Counted from the first letter of the stretch, positions 23,597-36,519 are shown. The stretch: DNA of 64,000 nt from Reticulitermes speratus (GCA_021186555.1 JAJKFL010000007.1:3594501-3658500); one strand, 5' to 3'. Translations and numbers: made by a program. Notes: generated by a model from the sequence alone, not told the origin.

Positions 23597-26500
23597 TCAC
23601 TGTTTCTTGAAGCTCTTCAAGATTGGATATATATTATCAAAAGCTTCATAAATTTCCTGTCTTACTTTTGCTCCTGAAATTAAAATTTGTAAGATCATTA
23701 ATGTGTACATAAAAACTGAGTTACATATTTTTCGGATGGCTATTTACACAGCATTATCAACAAACCTGTTAGCACAACTTTCCCTGATACAAATATCAAT
23801 AAGACAATTCTTGGCTTAACCATTCGGTATATCAGACCAGGGAACAATTCTGGTTCATAGCTGAAAACAGAAAGCAATGCAGTTAAATTCAAATTACACT
23901 GAAAGTTCTAAACTGTGTGCCAACAGTCAAGAAAGCTTCAAAACATCAAAGCGAGTCCGAAAAAGTACAAAATTGGTCTGTAAATTATGACTATGGTGTA
24001 CTGGGATGTAGGACCATGTATTCCGGTAGACATTTAGCAATGTTTCAAAAAAGCCTGCTGTGTCCATCTTCAGAAGAGCTGGAAGACTGAGGCAGCAGGT
24101 TCATCTGAAATGCTGACTAATGATCTACTGAACACCACAGTGTTACATCCTAGAAGACCACAGCCTAAATATTCACTGCCATGAAAACCTTGAAGCTCAT
24201 AGGTCTGGGAAAGTTTTGTAAAGATACAGAGTGATATGCTGGTTTGACTGGATGTTTCACCCTCAGAAATACTACAAAGGTTTTCATTAAATTTACAATA
24301 AAAGTGGTCAGACTGCTTCAATTTTGATCCACACTGGTCCACTCCTACTTTATGTGAAGTTCAAACCAAAGTTTACCGAATTCCTCAAAACATATTCCAA
24401 ACAGATACAAACCAAACCAAAAAAATACACAAAGTGTGTAATTTCATGGTGTGGCACAGACGTAAGGGTGACTGCTACAAATGAAAACAGTGAGACCATT
24501 TCATATGAACATGTGTCCAGAAAAGTCCCCTTTTCCATTTCTCATCTCCTCTACTTCTTCCACCTTAATGATCTGGTAATTTCTTATGTACAGTACTGTC
24601 ACATTCTGATATATGTGACCACACCTGAACGGACTAACGTCTTTTGCTGGGACAAGGGTATGCAGGAAAGCAGGCAAGTCATTCAGCAATGAGGCCAAAG
24701 AACAGTCAATGTTATTAGTTCATACAACATCTTACATAAGTGTGGTGAATTTGAAATGAGCCCTGTATTGTTTCGAATTCAATATGAATTTACATTATAT
24801 CAATTACAGCACATCTCCTACATACGTCTGTGTGTTACACATCAGTGTCATGCACATAGTGCAGCAGTTGTGTAAATATTGTGTATTATGGCAACATGAA
24901 AGGTAAACACAAAAACTTGCAGTGAGGGTATGGGAACTGAACAACTGTTATACCGAAATGGGATAAGGATAGAAGGCACAACCACAACCAGAATCACCCC
25001 CTCCATAACTGGCAGACACAACACATTTCAGTGACTTAGGTCCATCAACTCTGTTCAACCAACCAGATATTCAAACAAGTACAAAACATGCAATATCTCT
25101 GTACCTGCTAAACTGTCCATGTGTGAGAACAAGCCCTTCCAGTCGAATAGGAAATTTCACATCACAACTTCCAACCATATTCTGGATTTTGAAGTCAAGG
25201 AACTTTGCCTAGGGTGTACAAAACAAAAAAAAAAAGAAGATAATCTATACAATTACTCTCTTAATAATGACAAGAGTTCTGTGAATGCACAGCTGTGTTT
25301 TACATCTGCACACCCACAAGCTGTGAAAAATTCACCAGCTTGGAAAGTGATACTTGAATTTTAGTACAAATCTTGTTATTTTCAAGTGAAGATGCACAAC
25401 TGGAAAGATGTACTCTGAAAGAGTACATATATTTTCCAAATATATTCAGTGATTTTGCATACCTCACTGGCCTTGTTGTTTACTGTTAGAAACCCCACTA
25501 CTCTACACAGTACTCCCCAATAATCCTCACTTTCACTCTACTGTTCACTGCAAAAATATTTTGTCGCATGTGATGTAGGATGAGTTAATTCATGTGTTTA
25601 TTTAGTTCTGTACTTATAAATGTACTGTTTTATAATTTATCTATTTAATAAGCAATCAGAACCAGAACTGACATGGGCACTTAGAGAATGGATGAGCAGT
25701 TCAGAATGAACAGCATTTTTGATATTTTGAACAAAATCATATCTCTCTTTCTACCTCTGTTACACTTATATGGTATCACCAAATAATCACTGTTGCTTAT
25801 AAGGCCAGAGATATGATAACCAAATTGTACCACATTTTGCCACCTCTGCAACTATTTCACCTGGTACAGATCTAAAAAGTCTCACGTCACAGGAAACCAC
25901 ATAATCTGTTTAATGTGTTGAGCATTATGTTTGTAACATGTTTGGTATAATAACACTTCTCCAGGACTACTCAGTGCAGGTGGGCATACATGCTTCACTG
26001 ACACCTTCACAAATACAGCATCAAAAAGTGTATCCAGAAGGCAATGCCAGACTTTTTTTTTTTCCTCCTTAGTTTGATCTCATATCCACCCATTCTACAT
26101 CAGCTTATTATAGTTACAGTTTCATCTGACAGATGGTAGCACAGTAGCACTAGATCACAAAATGGCAGAATGTGACATGCCGTTGAAACAGTGATATAAA
26201 TTTGAGGGAAAAGATGTGTTTGGTATCTAAGCAAACGCATTTTCTTTAAAAAAACTGTGCTGACAACCAGCGTGTCCTGCATCTCACGCTACACCATCAC
26301 TTATGGTACATCATGTTCCTTCTGTAATGAGTGCAAGGGCCATTTTTCTAGGGACAAAAGCTGTACATTCTATTGATTGCCTTCCCCATTTACATAAAAA
26401 CTGGCCTCCACTGAAAACAACACTCTATGCAGTAAGTTTAGATTATCTGCAGTGTGAATAAGGGAGCAAACACATCTGCATCTTCTGTCCACCGATGTAC

Positions 26501-29500
26501 CAGTTGCAATTTGAGTGGACAAAATGCTTCCTTCTTCAGGATATTTTGGATTGTGCTTCTGGGCACTGCAAGTCCAACTGAGTGCCTTCATGGCACTCTT
26601 CGACATCTACACCAGCACCACAGTGTACTTTTTACTAACTTCCATCCTGCTGTTATCTGTATTAACAAACAGTACTTGTACGCGTTAAACACAGCCTTTA
26701 TTGGTAAATAGTTCTTGTTCATATTAACTCTAGCAACATAAGTTTCAGTCATTATCAGGCCAATCTATTAAAATATAATAATGTAAAACTGTATAAATAC
26801 AGAATACAAAAATACCTTCCCAATCATAAAGTTTGTTGACATGGAATAATCCGTCCTAACGAAGAAAATCTACCTAATGATATTAATAAAATATACCATT
26901 AAAAATACCTACAAATACAATACAGAATTATAATGATTACTAAAACAAACATCATATATGTAGATGGACAGACCAATGTGACTTCAAGACTTCCCCAATC
27001 TTAGTTTTATTTCCCTACTCTGCGCAAAGAACATACAATAAACACTTCACCAATAACCCATTTCAAGATTTGGCATCCGTTAAATAAAGCAGTCAAAACA
27101 AGATAAAACAGAAAACACCAAAAAATCTACCATTAATATCTACAACCTCTCTGTGAGATTTTGCAAATGTAAGGTATATCAGCTTCCACAGTGGTGTACA
27201 AGGCCATGTTAAACTACACATCCACATCATAATCACCTGTGTGTTCCTATTTATTGTCAATGGTCAAAGACCAATTCTGGATGCATAAACCACAACATAC
27301 CACCCTGCAATGCAGTAAGAATTTAACCTCTATTAGCCATGTGGTCCAGCAGTCTGGCACAACGTTTTTTAATACAAATACCACTACCACACAGCTAAAA
27401 TCCAACTGCCAGTGCCATAACAGCCACAAGTATTACATCCATTAATCCCGTCTAATACAGGTTACATGTGGATAAATATATACTTGTATTAACTGTACAG
27501 GAAATCTTGTATTCCAACTAACCGGAAATCCGAGTTTCTGAATAATGCGAGCATATTTTCTTGCAGCAAGCCGTGAATCTTCTTCACTTTTAGCACCAGT
27601 GCACACCATCTTCCCTGAACTAAATATCAGTGCTGTAGTCCGAGGTTCACGTATCCTCATGATGACGGCAGCAAAACGTTTGGGATTGTATTCAGCATTA
27701 CGGGCATGAAGGGCAATCTTCTTGAGATCCAGTTTGCAGCCTAAGTTGACAGTTGAAACAATGTTTCTGAAACAAACACAAGTAAACAGCTGTGGCTCTG
27801 AAAGAAACTGTTGCTATGCACTGCTTCATAGAACACACTCACTACTCACTATCCCTTAGATGCCATCTGAGGGGGGAAAAAAACCACCCTAATTAGCTAC
27901 ATGAGAAAATCGGTCCTTCTTCTACAAAATTAACAAGCAAATGCACTTTAAGATAACAAATCATCAAATGTGCTGTCTTTCCTTTCCTTCCATCCATTTT
28001 CCCAGACCACAGGACGCAAATTAAATACTGGACTAACACGTTCACAGCAGGAATGCTGTCAGCTGCTTCTGTGGTTCTTGTAACAGTGAAAGTAAATCCA
28101 CTTAACTGATTTACATTCTTAACGTTTTCAGCTCATGTACTTCTTCACAGATGTCGGTAGCTAATGATTTCATACAAAGCTGTTGCCTTATGCAGCATTA
28201 CAAAAAAATGTGAACAAAATAAATAGAAACCAAAGGAAAGGAAATTCATAAGAAACAAAACTTGCCTCCAGCCACTAATGCTACAAACTTCACTACGTCC
28301 TGGCATAAATATTTTAAAAACTAAGCAGCCACTAAAACACTTCAAGTTACTTATCTGCATATGAAAAATTAACATGTCCACTTGAAGAACATAAATTTTA
28401 AAAAATGACATTACTACATGAAACAGCTCCAGATTGACCAGCAGGGTTATGAAAACTTAAGGACTGTGGTTTCTTCAATGTCCTTCACTACAAGTATTGA
28501 ACAATCCAAATCTTCATATCCGTCATTTGGTTCACAAAATGTTGACACAATTTACAGGACCTCATCCCCAGGTAACCAAGGCCATACTTCTAGCCTACAT
28601 TGTTCTGATGTCGCGTGTTAAATGGACTTCCTGCATGTGTGTAATTTCAAGTACTGCTGCAGACAAAATAGGCAATGACTGGTGCCGGCCAAAATTTCAG
28701 TCCGTCAGTTTGCCATCCCTTGTCTATGGACTGCAATGGACACGGAGTAGTCATCATATTCCTGAGCCATAGCAGCTGACATAGATGCAGTATCACATAT
28801 GAAACTTGCGTTTGCTGCAAATTTAGATCCGTTTTTCCTCTGCAGTTCAACCTACCTTACTTCATACGTGAAAGAGTCTTAAAGTGCTGACCTCCAAGCA
28901 TATCTTGCATCTTTTGAAAATATTTCTCAACACATGACAAAAGTGGTGTCTTCAAATATCAACAATTTCTCTTCAAAGACTGTCCTTTAACTCTTGCAAA
29001 GAAAGTGGACTGTTCTACATATTCCCTCCTTCTGTTAATTTCCTTAACATAACGTTTGGAAATTGTTCCTCCAAGAAACACAGGCCCTGTGGTTTTGTGC
29101 ACAGTCACTGCAAACCAGACCCTATGTCAAGGTCACATAAAGGGACTCCACTAAATGCATGGGGATTTTTCTAACATCAATACCTATTATTTTTACTGTT
29201 TATATTCCTACTTACTACATCTGAAGAAACACAAGTTTCATATTTCTGTCCAGCACTGAACCTGTAATTCAAAATTTTTCCACTATTCTGTATGTTGGTC
29301 TTTTACACAGCACTGTTGAGTGGGATATTTTTTACAGTCTTTTCAGTGACTTTTTTTGATGACGCAAAAGTAGGGTCAGTCTCATTTTATGCCCTAGTAG
29401 TGTCCCTAAGAAAGTGGGCATAAATCAAAAAGGTGAAATACAAAATATTCCCATAAGAAATAACGGAAGAGATAGGGGTTAGGGACAATCATACCAGTGA

Positions 29501-30735
29501 CAGCCTCTTCATATACAGTATATACTGTGAATATATATAAATATACTTATTATATTATTGTTGTTACTGACATTAATATAGAAATAATTAATATTCATTT
29601 TTAGCCTAAGTAAATTGAAAAGAATTACCCAAATACACAACTTGTGTACACTAAAATTAGAACTAACAGTTTGTCATCACTGTCATAGGTGTTCTCACTG
29701 TAATGGATATTTACATTCACATGCCAAGTTCATATTTTCCTGTCACAGACATGATAAATCTACCCCTGTGTAGCAGATGTAAGAGTACTTATAATATCAA
29801 ATTACACAAAACGTAGTACAAATTGACTTACTGAAGCTGTGGAACTATGCCTGGATCAGCTGATGAAGGTGTCATTGGTGTCATTGGACTGGGTGTAGCT
29901 GGACCCATATTTGAGAGTGTTACCAACTGGCTTGAAGGTGCTACCATTGGAGACATTAAATTTTGCTAAAATAGAAATACAGCATCAATACAAAATAAAC
30001 TTTCATAATTTTTAAGGTTACTTATATTTTTATTACTGCTATTGCTTAAATTCCTAGAACTAAATAGGCATTTTACATTGAAAATTAATTCTTATGTTCC
30101 TAACAGCTTGATCAGTCCAACTTAATGACGAACATCACGGCTCTACTGAATTATGCATTTATTTTGTATCTAAAATGAGTAATGTATGGTACTTGCATCA
30201 TGATATGTTCTACATCCTTGGCCTCCTCCTATGAAGGACCTATGGAACAAAACAAAATCTGTTCTTTCCTATCTTCAACTTCAAGGCACGAGCCCATTCA
30301 CGTGTGCATGTCCATTGGTACTGCCATTCTTCTGCGGATAATGAGTACAATTCAGTGTCCTCAGGATAGGGAACTTTCCTACTAACACATACGTCTGATC
30401 GTGGAGCTGCCAACTCAGTTATCAGATTTAAATAGCTGTCAATATCGAAGGTGCGGTATGCTGGAGACCCAAAAAGCAAAATACGTATTAGGTTAACTTA
30501 CTGGTGTCTGGGGCTGCATTAAACTCTGTGGTGTAAATCCAGAAGGTGGATAGGTGTGCATGGTTTTCTGTGGTGTTGACAAAACAGGCATCTGTTGTAA
30601 CGTTGTTGGCGTTGACGCAGGTTGCTGTTGCTGCTGCTGAGCATGAGGAAGAATCTGCTGATCTTCCTCTGGTTGGTGTAGAGGAGTTCCTATACTAGGT
30701 ATACTGAATCCAGGACTTGGAAGCATTTGATCCAT
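23597..30735 (-). CDS. Tbp: TATA-box-binding protein, complete coding region (6 exons)
   Basis: General transcription factor that binds and bends TATA-type promoters as part of TFIID (also SL1 and TFIIIB), in the nucleus. Exons in transcript order: 30735-30502, 29965-29832, 27766-27523, 25208-25105, 23860-23766, 23673-23597; 888 nt, 295 residues plus TGA. The N-terminus [20 protein letters not shown] is the insect TBP start. A six-glutamine run and a P/T/M-rich linker (PMTPMTP) follow. The saddle core begins near residue 117 ([19 protein letters not shown]) and has both direct repeats. The four DNA-wedging phenylalanines are at residues 154, 171, 245 and 262, and both SGK-V-TGAK strands are intact. 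The protein ends LKSFKKQ. The core is near identical to other animals. The gene is convergent with CFAP44, with about 2.2 kb between stop codons. The 25105-27523 intron holds a decayed mariner-like transposase. I see no clear AATAAA after the stop, and any 5' non-coding exon is not visible. Confidence 0.97.
23990..24190. repeat. Fold-back repeat (family FB), both arms
   Basis: The left arm GGGATGTAGGACCATGTATT and the right arm CACCACAGTGTTACATCCTA with AGAAGACCACAG flank a CTGTGTCCATCTTCAG centre. It lies in the TBP intron between the exons at 23860 and 25105. Confidence 0.55.
25950..26640 (-). pseudogene. Decayed mariner/Tc1-like transposase in a TBP intron
   Basis: Minus-strand translation in several frames gives an [17 protein letters not shown]-like helix-turn-helix end, then [19 protein letters not shown], which matches the first catalytic-Asp block of mariner-type transposases (VLFSDEATFHVNG-N). 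The aspartate of FSDEA reads as valine here. Later pieces ([12 protein letters not shown], then an NG-PCHYHLPVR-like stretch) follow the family order over many stops. It is an old, inactive plain DNA transposon, and its terminal repeats were not located. Confidence 0.5.
27767..29831. other. TBP intron without recognisable elements
   Basis: About 2 kb, AT-rich, between the second and third coding exons. Short open frames on both strands around 28400-28900 show no family resemblance that I recognise. Confidence 0.4.
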
Positions 30736-30989
30736 TGTGGTTATTAGTGGTGTATCACGAAAAAATATGTTTACTGTTAAACGTTGGTTGGAAACTGGTG
30801 TTTAATACGTCCAATTACATCGCATCACTTCAAATAACAATATGTGTCTCACACATCAACAGCCAACCACACATACTTGCCTTCTTTCGTAGCCATATTT
30901 ACATGTTCGAGTGGCGCCATCCGACATGGCTGATGGGAATCACACGTTACCAACATTGACATAACGATACCAACTCAAGTCCCCTAAAC

Positions 30990-31399
30990 CAGTGGTTCCC
31001 AAAGTGTGCTCCAGTTCCCAAGGGATCCGTGGATACATTTCTGTAATGCTACTTAGAAATTTAACTCATTTTTTAATAATGTTTTCTTAAAAATAACCGC
31101 GGAACTTCTTTAATTGGCGATGTGTTTATTTTGTATGATAGTTAGAATATCTAATTAAGAAACCCTACCCACGAAGCGAGTGACAGTGAATTTAATTAAG
31201 GTTAAATCATGCAATGCATTGTTACATATGCTACTGGTATGTATTCGTAGCTATCTAAAATCAATTCTGAGATAGACATATCTAGTTTTGGGTACGTATC
31301 ATCAGGACATCTATATATACGTGAGCAAGGATGTGAGGATCCGTGGTTATTTTTCGAAGCCAGAAGGGCTCCGCGAGCAAAAACGTTTGGGAAACACTG
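30990..31399. mobile_element. hAT-type miniature element upstream of TBP
   Basis: Left end CAGTGGTTCCCAAAGTGTGC. The right end in reverse complement is CAGTGTTTCCCAAACG. It is flanked by CCCTAAAC (30982-30989) and TTCTGAAC (31400-31407), a diverged 8-bp duplication of the hAT type. It is 410 bp, non-coding, and begins 255 bases upstream of the TBP start codon, so it may lie at or near the TBP promoter. Confidence 0.7.
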
Positions 31400-31442
31400 T
31401 TCTGAACCAAGTATACGACGTAAACGAATGTTGAAGCAAGGA

Positions 31443-31735
31443 TAGGACGGTCAGTACAGTGGCTAGGCTACGTGCTGGACGATCCGGAAATCGAATAACG
31501 GCACGAGGAAGAACTTTATCTCTCTTCCTAAACGTCCAGACCGGCTCTGAAGTCTGCTCACCCTTCTATATTGTGGGTGCCATGCGCTCTTTCCCCGCAG
31601 GTAAAGCAGTCGGTGGGTGAGGCTGATCACTCACCTCCATCTAGTGCCAAGGATAAGAATTAGTGGACCTATACCTCCACTCTGCCTATATGCATTCAAG
31701 GTGTGTATAGGGCAAGTTTACCTTTACTTGTACAT
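31443..31735 (+). repeat. SINE-A copy
   Basis: Head with GTGGCTAGGCTACGTGCTGG and a GGAAATCGAATAACGG B-box, centre CAGGTAAAGCAGTCGG and GGCTGATCACTCACCTCCAT, tail ATTCAAGGTGTGTATAGGGC then TTTACCTTTACTT. It lies in the TBP-eIF3k spacer. Confidence 0.75.
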
Positions 31736-32106
31736 AAGAAAAATTACAAGATTGACTTGTTCCCATCAGTGATGTGTATTACAGGCATTTCTAATTATTA
31801 AAACCACAGTACTCAGAAATACTCGTAACAGATACTGGGAAGACAGCCTGTAATTTAGGCCACGGAGCAAGCTGTCTCAACATCTGGTCAGAAATTCATC
31901 ATATAACTTTTGATTTAACAAATGATGCTCATAAAGCTATACTGTAAAACATGTTTGTTCTGACTAGATTATTGATACCATCTTCAACCCTTTAAAGATG
32001 AGAAAGTTTAGGCATCCAGTGCTTCTCAATTTATGAAAGAACATTGCTTTTTGAAGCTTCCCAGACTTTGACCATCTGTCCTTCTGGTAAGTGCAACATG
32101 CAATGA

Positions 32107-32290
32107 AGATGAGTATAGAGCATTAGTGGAATAATACTAGGAGGGGAAAAGGAAGTACTAGGAGAAACCGTCCCAGTGCCACCTTGTCCACCACAAGGCT
32201 CACATGGACTGACTTGGTATCAAACCAGGGCCTCCATAATGAGAAGCTTGCAACTAACTGCCTAAGCCATGGCACAGCCTTTGAACGAAA
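32107..32290 (-). repeat. SINE-D copy
   Basis: On the minus strand: GCTGTGCCATGGCTTAGGCA (A-box region), GGTTTGATACC (B-box), then the body down to the antisense of AGAGCATTAGTGGAATAATA. This copy best shows the tRNA-like promoter of the family. Confidence 0.7.
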
Positions 32291-32696
32291 GAGTGAAAGT
32301 GCTTTTATATCCAGTGCATCCAAATTTCTGAAACAGCATTGCTTTCTTTGAAGGTTCCCAGATTATACCCACTTCACCTCGAAGGCCAACCTGCACAGCA
32401 CATGGATACAACACAACAGCTCAGACAAATGCAACATTAAGCAGGCTACCCACCTACACATTTAATTAACAACTCCCAGTTGGAACTCAGAATGAATCCA
32501 TAATGACATACCCAATTGGAGAGGATGCCCTAGCAACTTGTAATAACAAAAGTTAAAATTTGTACATAATAGTGTGGCAGAACCTCTGTCCACACATATC
32601 ATTCCTGATTATGACCACAATTTTAACATTTTAATAGTTTTAAATGTACTTAATGGACTTACATTCCTTCCTCAATATGTTTTAAGCACAAATTAT

Positions 32697-32737
32697 GAAC
32701 CTGAGGATGACCTGAAATAGGTTGAAACATGTAGTTC
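32697..32737 (+). ncRNA. Hammerhead-ribozyme-like motif (HH1)
   Basis: Stem I GAAC (32697-32700) pairs with GTTC (32734-32737). The core CTGAGGA is followed by stem II GACCT-loop-AGGTT (including one G-T pair), then GAAAC, AT, and GTA as the cleavage triplet. An AATAAA follows at 32743. The layout matches the minimal hammerheads known from Penelope-like elements and animal retrozymes. There is one extra T at the base of stem II. Activity is untested. Confidence 0.55.
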
Positions 32738-33198
32738 TGTATAATAAATGGAATTTAGTTGTGTTTGGATGGATTTTGACTTTACTTCTGTTCTGAAAGG
32801 AAACTTATCTGCAACACTCATCACTTGTAAGCATTTGGGATTTCACAGTGGAACAAACATTTACAGTGTGATAACCCAAAAAAAACAACCATCCCTGTAA
32901 TCACTCACTATTTAGTAAAGCTAGCAAGTGAAACATTCACATTGTTGGAAGTGGCACACAATTTAAATTGCTATACTGAGACCACAGAATGAGGTCTCAT
33001 ACCCTAAAACTGATACACTTCCTCCTCCAAAGTACCTCCCTATATTCCCTTCCTGTAATCTACACATTCCATTCACAGGAGTGATGACAATGATAAGCCT
33101 TCAGCACTGTCTTCCTCACCATTCACGAGCCTCTTTCCATGGACTGTGTACAGCACAGGGCATAAAGTACTTTGCAATTTCCTACAAATAGTACATAT

Positions 33199-33204
33199 TT
33201 TATT
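33199..33204 (-). promoter_or_regulatory. Possible polyadenylation signal for eIF3k
   Basis: AATAAA on the minus strand, about 95 bases after the eIF3k stop codon. It is the nearest canonical signal downstream of the last exon. Confidence 0.5.
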
Positions 33205-33298
33205 ACATTAAAAATCAATGTCTCAAATCCCCAGCAACATATTCTTGTGGCTGTCATATGTAAACAAAAGACAAAAAAAGTGATAAATGGAATATAAT

Positions 33299-35988
33299 TC
33301 AACGTGATGCGGCCATTATTGCAGCAGCACTTTCAAAATCAATTTTTTCTGTGATATTCTTTGTTTTTATATTTTCATCTTGATTTGCAATGAAAATCAT
33401 GCCATTATCCTCTTCCCTCCAGCCATACTTCTTCACCCAGTGTTTCAGTGTTTGATCTGTAAGAAAGATGCAGAGAAGTAGATCTTCAGTATTACAATCT
33501 TTAATCCCTAACTGTTTACAGGAAATATGAGCTGATGTGGCAACCCACACAGAAAAAACACCACTGGAGAACAAAGTTAACTGCCAACCTTGAACAGGGC
33601 ATTTTAAATCTCCTGTTACCACACGGTTGGCTGTCTGAGTTTAACTCAGAGGTAAGAACTTACTGTCGGGAGAAGCGGGGCATTTAAATCTCCCTGTATT
33701 ATGAAGTCTGAAGCCAGATCTTATTCAGGACAACACTATAAATAACAGATATCAGTTCAAGAAAACAGAAGATATCACACCACCCAATGGCATCCTAATT
33801 GCAATACTCATCAACCGTTCATTGTAATATAAATTATTACAAATGACCACTAAACATGTATGCATTTAGAATGTTCCCTGATGAAGATGAGCAGTTTTGT
33901 AGCACTCATCGTGGTTAGCTGCGATTTAAAAAAAAAACCAGACATAAGCTAAAACAATTGCTATGAGAAGCACAAGATGCCATGATAAAATTCTAGGCAC
34001 CCTGCCTTACTGGAATAAACATTTTTGTTAGACATGTGTTTGTGTGAATAAAACAAAACCATAAAGCCTTACCTACCTGGAAATATAAAAAAACCAGTCT
34101 TGCTGAATAAGGTTTGTTTCCTAAATGTATGTTGGTAAGATTGAATTCGGTTTGTCATTAAAATAAAACCTAAGTCTAACCTTGGTGAAACAGATGTTCT
34201 TGTTTCTCCATGTATGTAGGGTAAAAGTGTCCCTGCGCACACCATGAAGGCACTGCTCTACTCATTCTTAACCTTGGCACCAGATGCAGGTATTTCATCT
34301 GCTACATGCCCTGGCCACCTTACCCAGAGAAAAACGCCTGGTACCCATCAAATAGGAGAATGGGTGGGCCCCAGAGCAGGTCTGGACACTGTTAAATTCT
34401 CAAAACCTCACCTTAATAGAATACATACTTTTGTCATACTTCAGATCCTGTCACAAAATAAACCTGAAAACCTAACCTTGTTGGGAGGTACTCTAACCTT
34501 CATGGCATAAATATTTCTAACTTGAGTGTACGTCAAAAAATTAAATGTCAAAAAGCCCAACCTTGTTGGTAATAAAATGCCAGCCTCAATGAAATACAGT
34601 TTGTTTTACATATAAGGTTAAAAGGTCAAGTTTTCCCTGTCATTGCCACCAAGGCATACAGTGGAAGTAGAGGTACACCTCCATTTGTTCTTAGCCTCAG
34701 CACTAAGTGGAGGTAAGGAGTTAACTTCACATTCTGTTTGCTTTACCGCTCGGAAAGAAACCCGGTACCCACTGCAATGTTTTATGTGCCATGGGTACCA
34801 TGATTTGCATATGTGAGATTATGTTGTGTTGGCAACCATGATCTAACATAAAATGTGTAACACATGAGAAGTACTGAAGACAGCCATGAAGGTACACATT
34901 ACACTTACATTTGTATTAATTAAAATATACTGCTCTGGGACAAGAAATAACAGAATTTGAGACATTAGTGAATGAAGCTTTATAAAATGTTACACCTCAA
35001 AGAATGAATTACTCATGCTGTTCTTCTGTATTCATGCAGAAGTTGTTTACTTCCTTCATACTATGTCCACTTTCAGTCAAAAATATAACATATTTCTGAA
35101 ACATTATGATTTTTATGTACAGGAGACTGGTGGTGACCAAAATCCAAAGAAAGTCCTAAACTGGTGCCACACCATCATCAAATAATTTTGAACTTCATAA
35201 ATATGTTCTCATTCTCTTACCATCCACACCTCCCAGAAGCTTGGCCAGTACAACCCTGTCAACCGTTTGGAATGTGATACCAACTACATGGCACACAAAC
35301 TTGCGAATGGAGTCATGAAAACCAGTTATCTGGGCACATAGCTCAGGCACTGAATGAACCCGGTCCCAAAACTGCTTGAAGTCGCACCTTTCTAGAATGT
35401 CCGCCAAATACATTATATGACCAATCTCAGGTTCTGCAAGCTGAGAATGATAACACAAAATCATAATTCAGAAAGAGGACTGCTCATGTTTTAAGACTAA
35501 AATAATGCACAATATATGCGAGTAACTTACATGTTTTTCACTCAACAGACATTTACACAACACAAAGTCTGTATGTGGGAAATTTGTCAGCGCTTTTAAC
35601 AAAATCTGACACGTGATATTGCTATTGTACCGATGAGGATTAAACTGATATAATTTCAATACTGCAAGATTAGCTTCAAGATCATATGTATTTTCCCTGG
35701 ACTGATAATCGACATAGCTCTCCAGAGTCTGTAAGTTTTCTGGATTATATCTGAAATAAAATTAATTCCTATTAAAAGACAAGAATGTATCCGTATGGTC
35801 GAATACAACTGGAAACCATACTAAAAATAAAAACGTCATCATCCATGCGCGTATTGCACAAACTTTAACTAATCAATTAACCATTATATACAACATACCT
35901 TACGTTAATAATACTTCGTTAACCTTGTGATTTACCTTTCTATTCCCGTTAACATTTTAGCCACGGTCTGCCGCATTGCTTCCGCCAT
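33299..35988 (-). CDS. eIF3k: Eukaryotic translation initiation factor 3 subunit K, complete coding region (4 exons)
   Basis: Non-core subunit of the eIF3 complex, which binds the 40S ribosome and promotes mRNA recruitment in the cytoplasm. Exons in transcript order: 35988-35936, 35750-35531, 35440-35221, 33456-33299; 651 nt, 216 residues plus TGA (the human protein has 218). The start [24 protein letters not shown] fits the family. Landmarks are [17 protein letters not shown] (residues 40-56), [53 protein letters not shown] and the tail [14 protein letters not shown]. The N-terminal half is the HAM-type helical part of the PCI fold and the C-terminal half the winged helix. All four exons join in phase. 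The last intron (33457-35220) carries two old SINE-A copies. The gene runs head-to-tail with TBP; about 2.6 kb separates its stop codon from the TBP start. Confidence 0.96.
33457..35220. other. Last eIF3k intron: two old SINE-A copies and unknown sequence
   Basis: SINE-A remnants lie at about 34215-34405 (CACCATGAAGGCACTGCTCT, then GGGTGGGCCCCAGAGCAGGT) and about 34615-34800 (AGAGGTACACCTCCATTTGT, then GAAACCCGGTACCCACTGCA), both antisense-oriented. The rest is AT-rich with nothing recognised. Confidence 0.6.
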
Positions 35989-36070
35989 CTTGCCTAACAA
36001 CAAGTGTTATCGACAGCACTTTCTATTCGACCTCGCAGATCGATGAACGTCACAGAACCTCATCCACGTG
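35981..36070 (-). promoter_or_regulatory. eIF3k start region with YY1-like, CRE-like and E-box motifs
   Basis: Read on the minus strand, the eIF3k start codon is embedded in CAAGATGGCGGAAG, a close match to the YY1 element that often overlaps the start of ribosomal and translation-factor genes. Just upstream are TGACGT (36047-36052) and CACGTG (36065-36070). No TATA box is obvious. The motifs are seen directly; promoter use is inference. Confidence 0.45.
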
Positions 36071-36519
36071 CCGTTGGTTGGATAACCTCTGGGCTACCAC
36101 CATTCCAGGAACACGAGCAGTTCAGACACAAACATATAGTTAGTTTCATTTATTCACTGACAGTTTCGTAACTGCATGACATATATCATCGAATGGATAC
36201 GAGTAGGATGATTGCGAACAATGAAGTGAGAAGAACATGGACGGGAGCGATGGCAGTGTATCTGGGACCTACTAGATAATCTGTGTCTGAGAAACGGCTT
36301 TGTGACGGTAGTCTGATGTGAGGCACATTCTGGCATTTTCCGAGAAATAGTCTACCACGAAACATCCCAGTCAGGATAGTCTATCTCCAGGTCATAATTT
36401 CAACCCGAGACTTTCCCAGTACCAAGCAAGGGTACATAGTGTTACCTTTTATTCCAGAATCCAGTCTAACTCCACAGTGCAGCACTTTTCAGAAAGTGAT
36501 CGTTTCTCTGGAAGTTAAT

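Noticed and set aside
26740-26785. Minus-strand CTGATAA with GAAACTTATG, similar to HH6
   Set aside because: Stem II is missing and the core is altered; at most a decayed relative.
33880-33930. CTGATGA followed by a GATGAG/CTCATC stem
   Set aside because: No GAAAC or GTH element follows, so it does not meet the hammerhead pattern.
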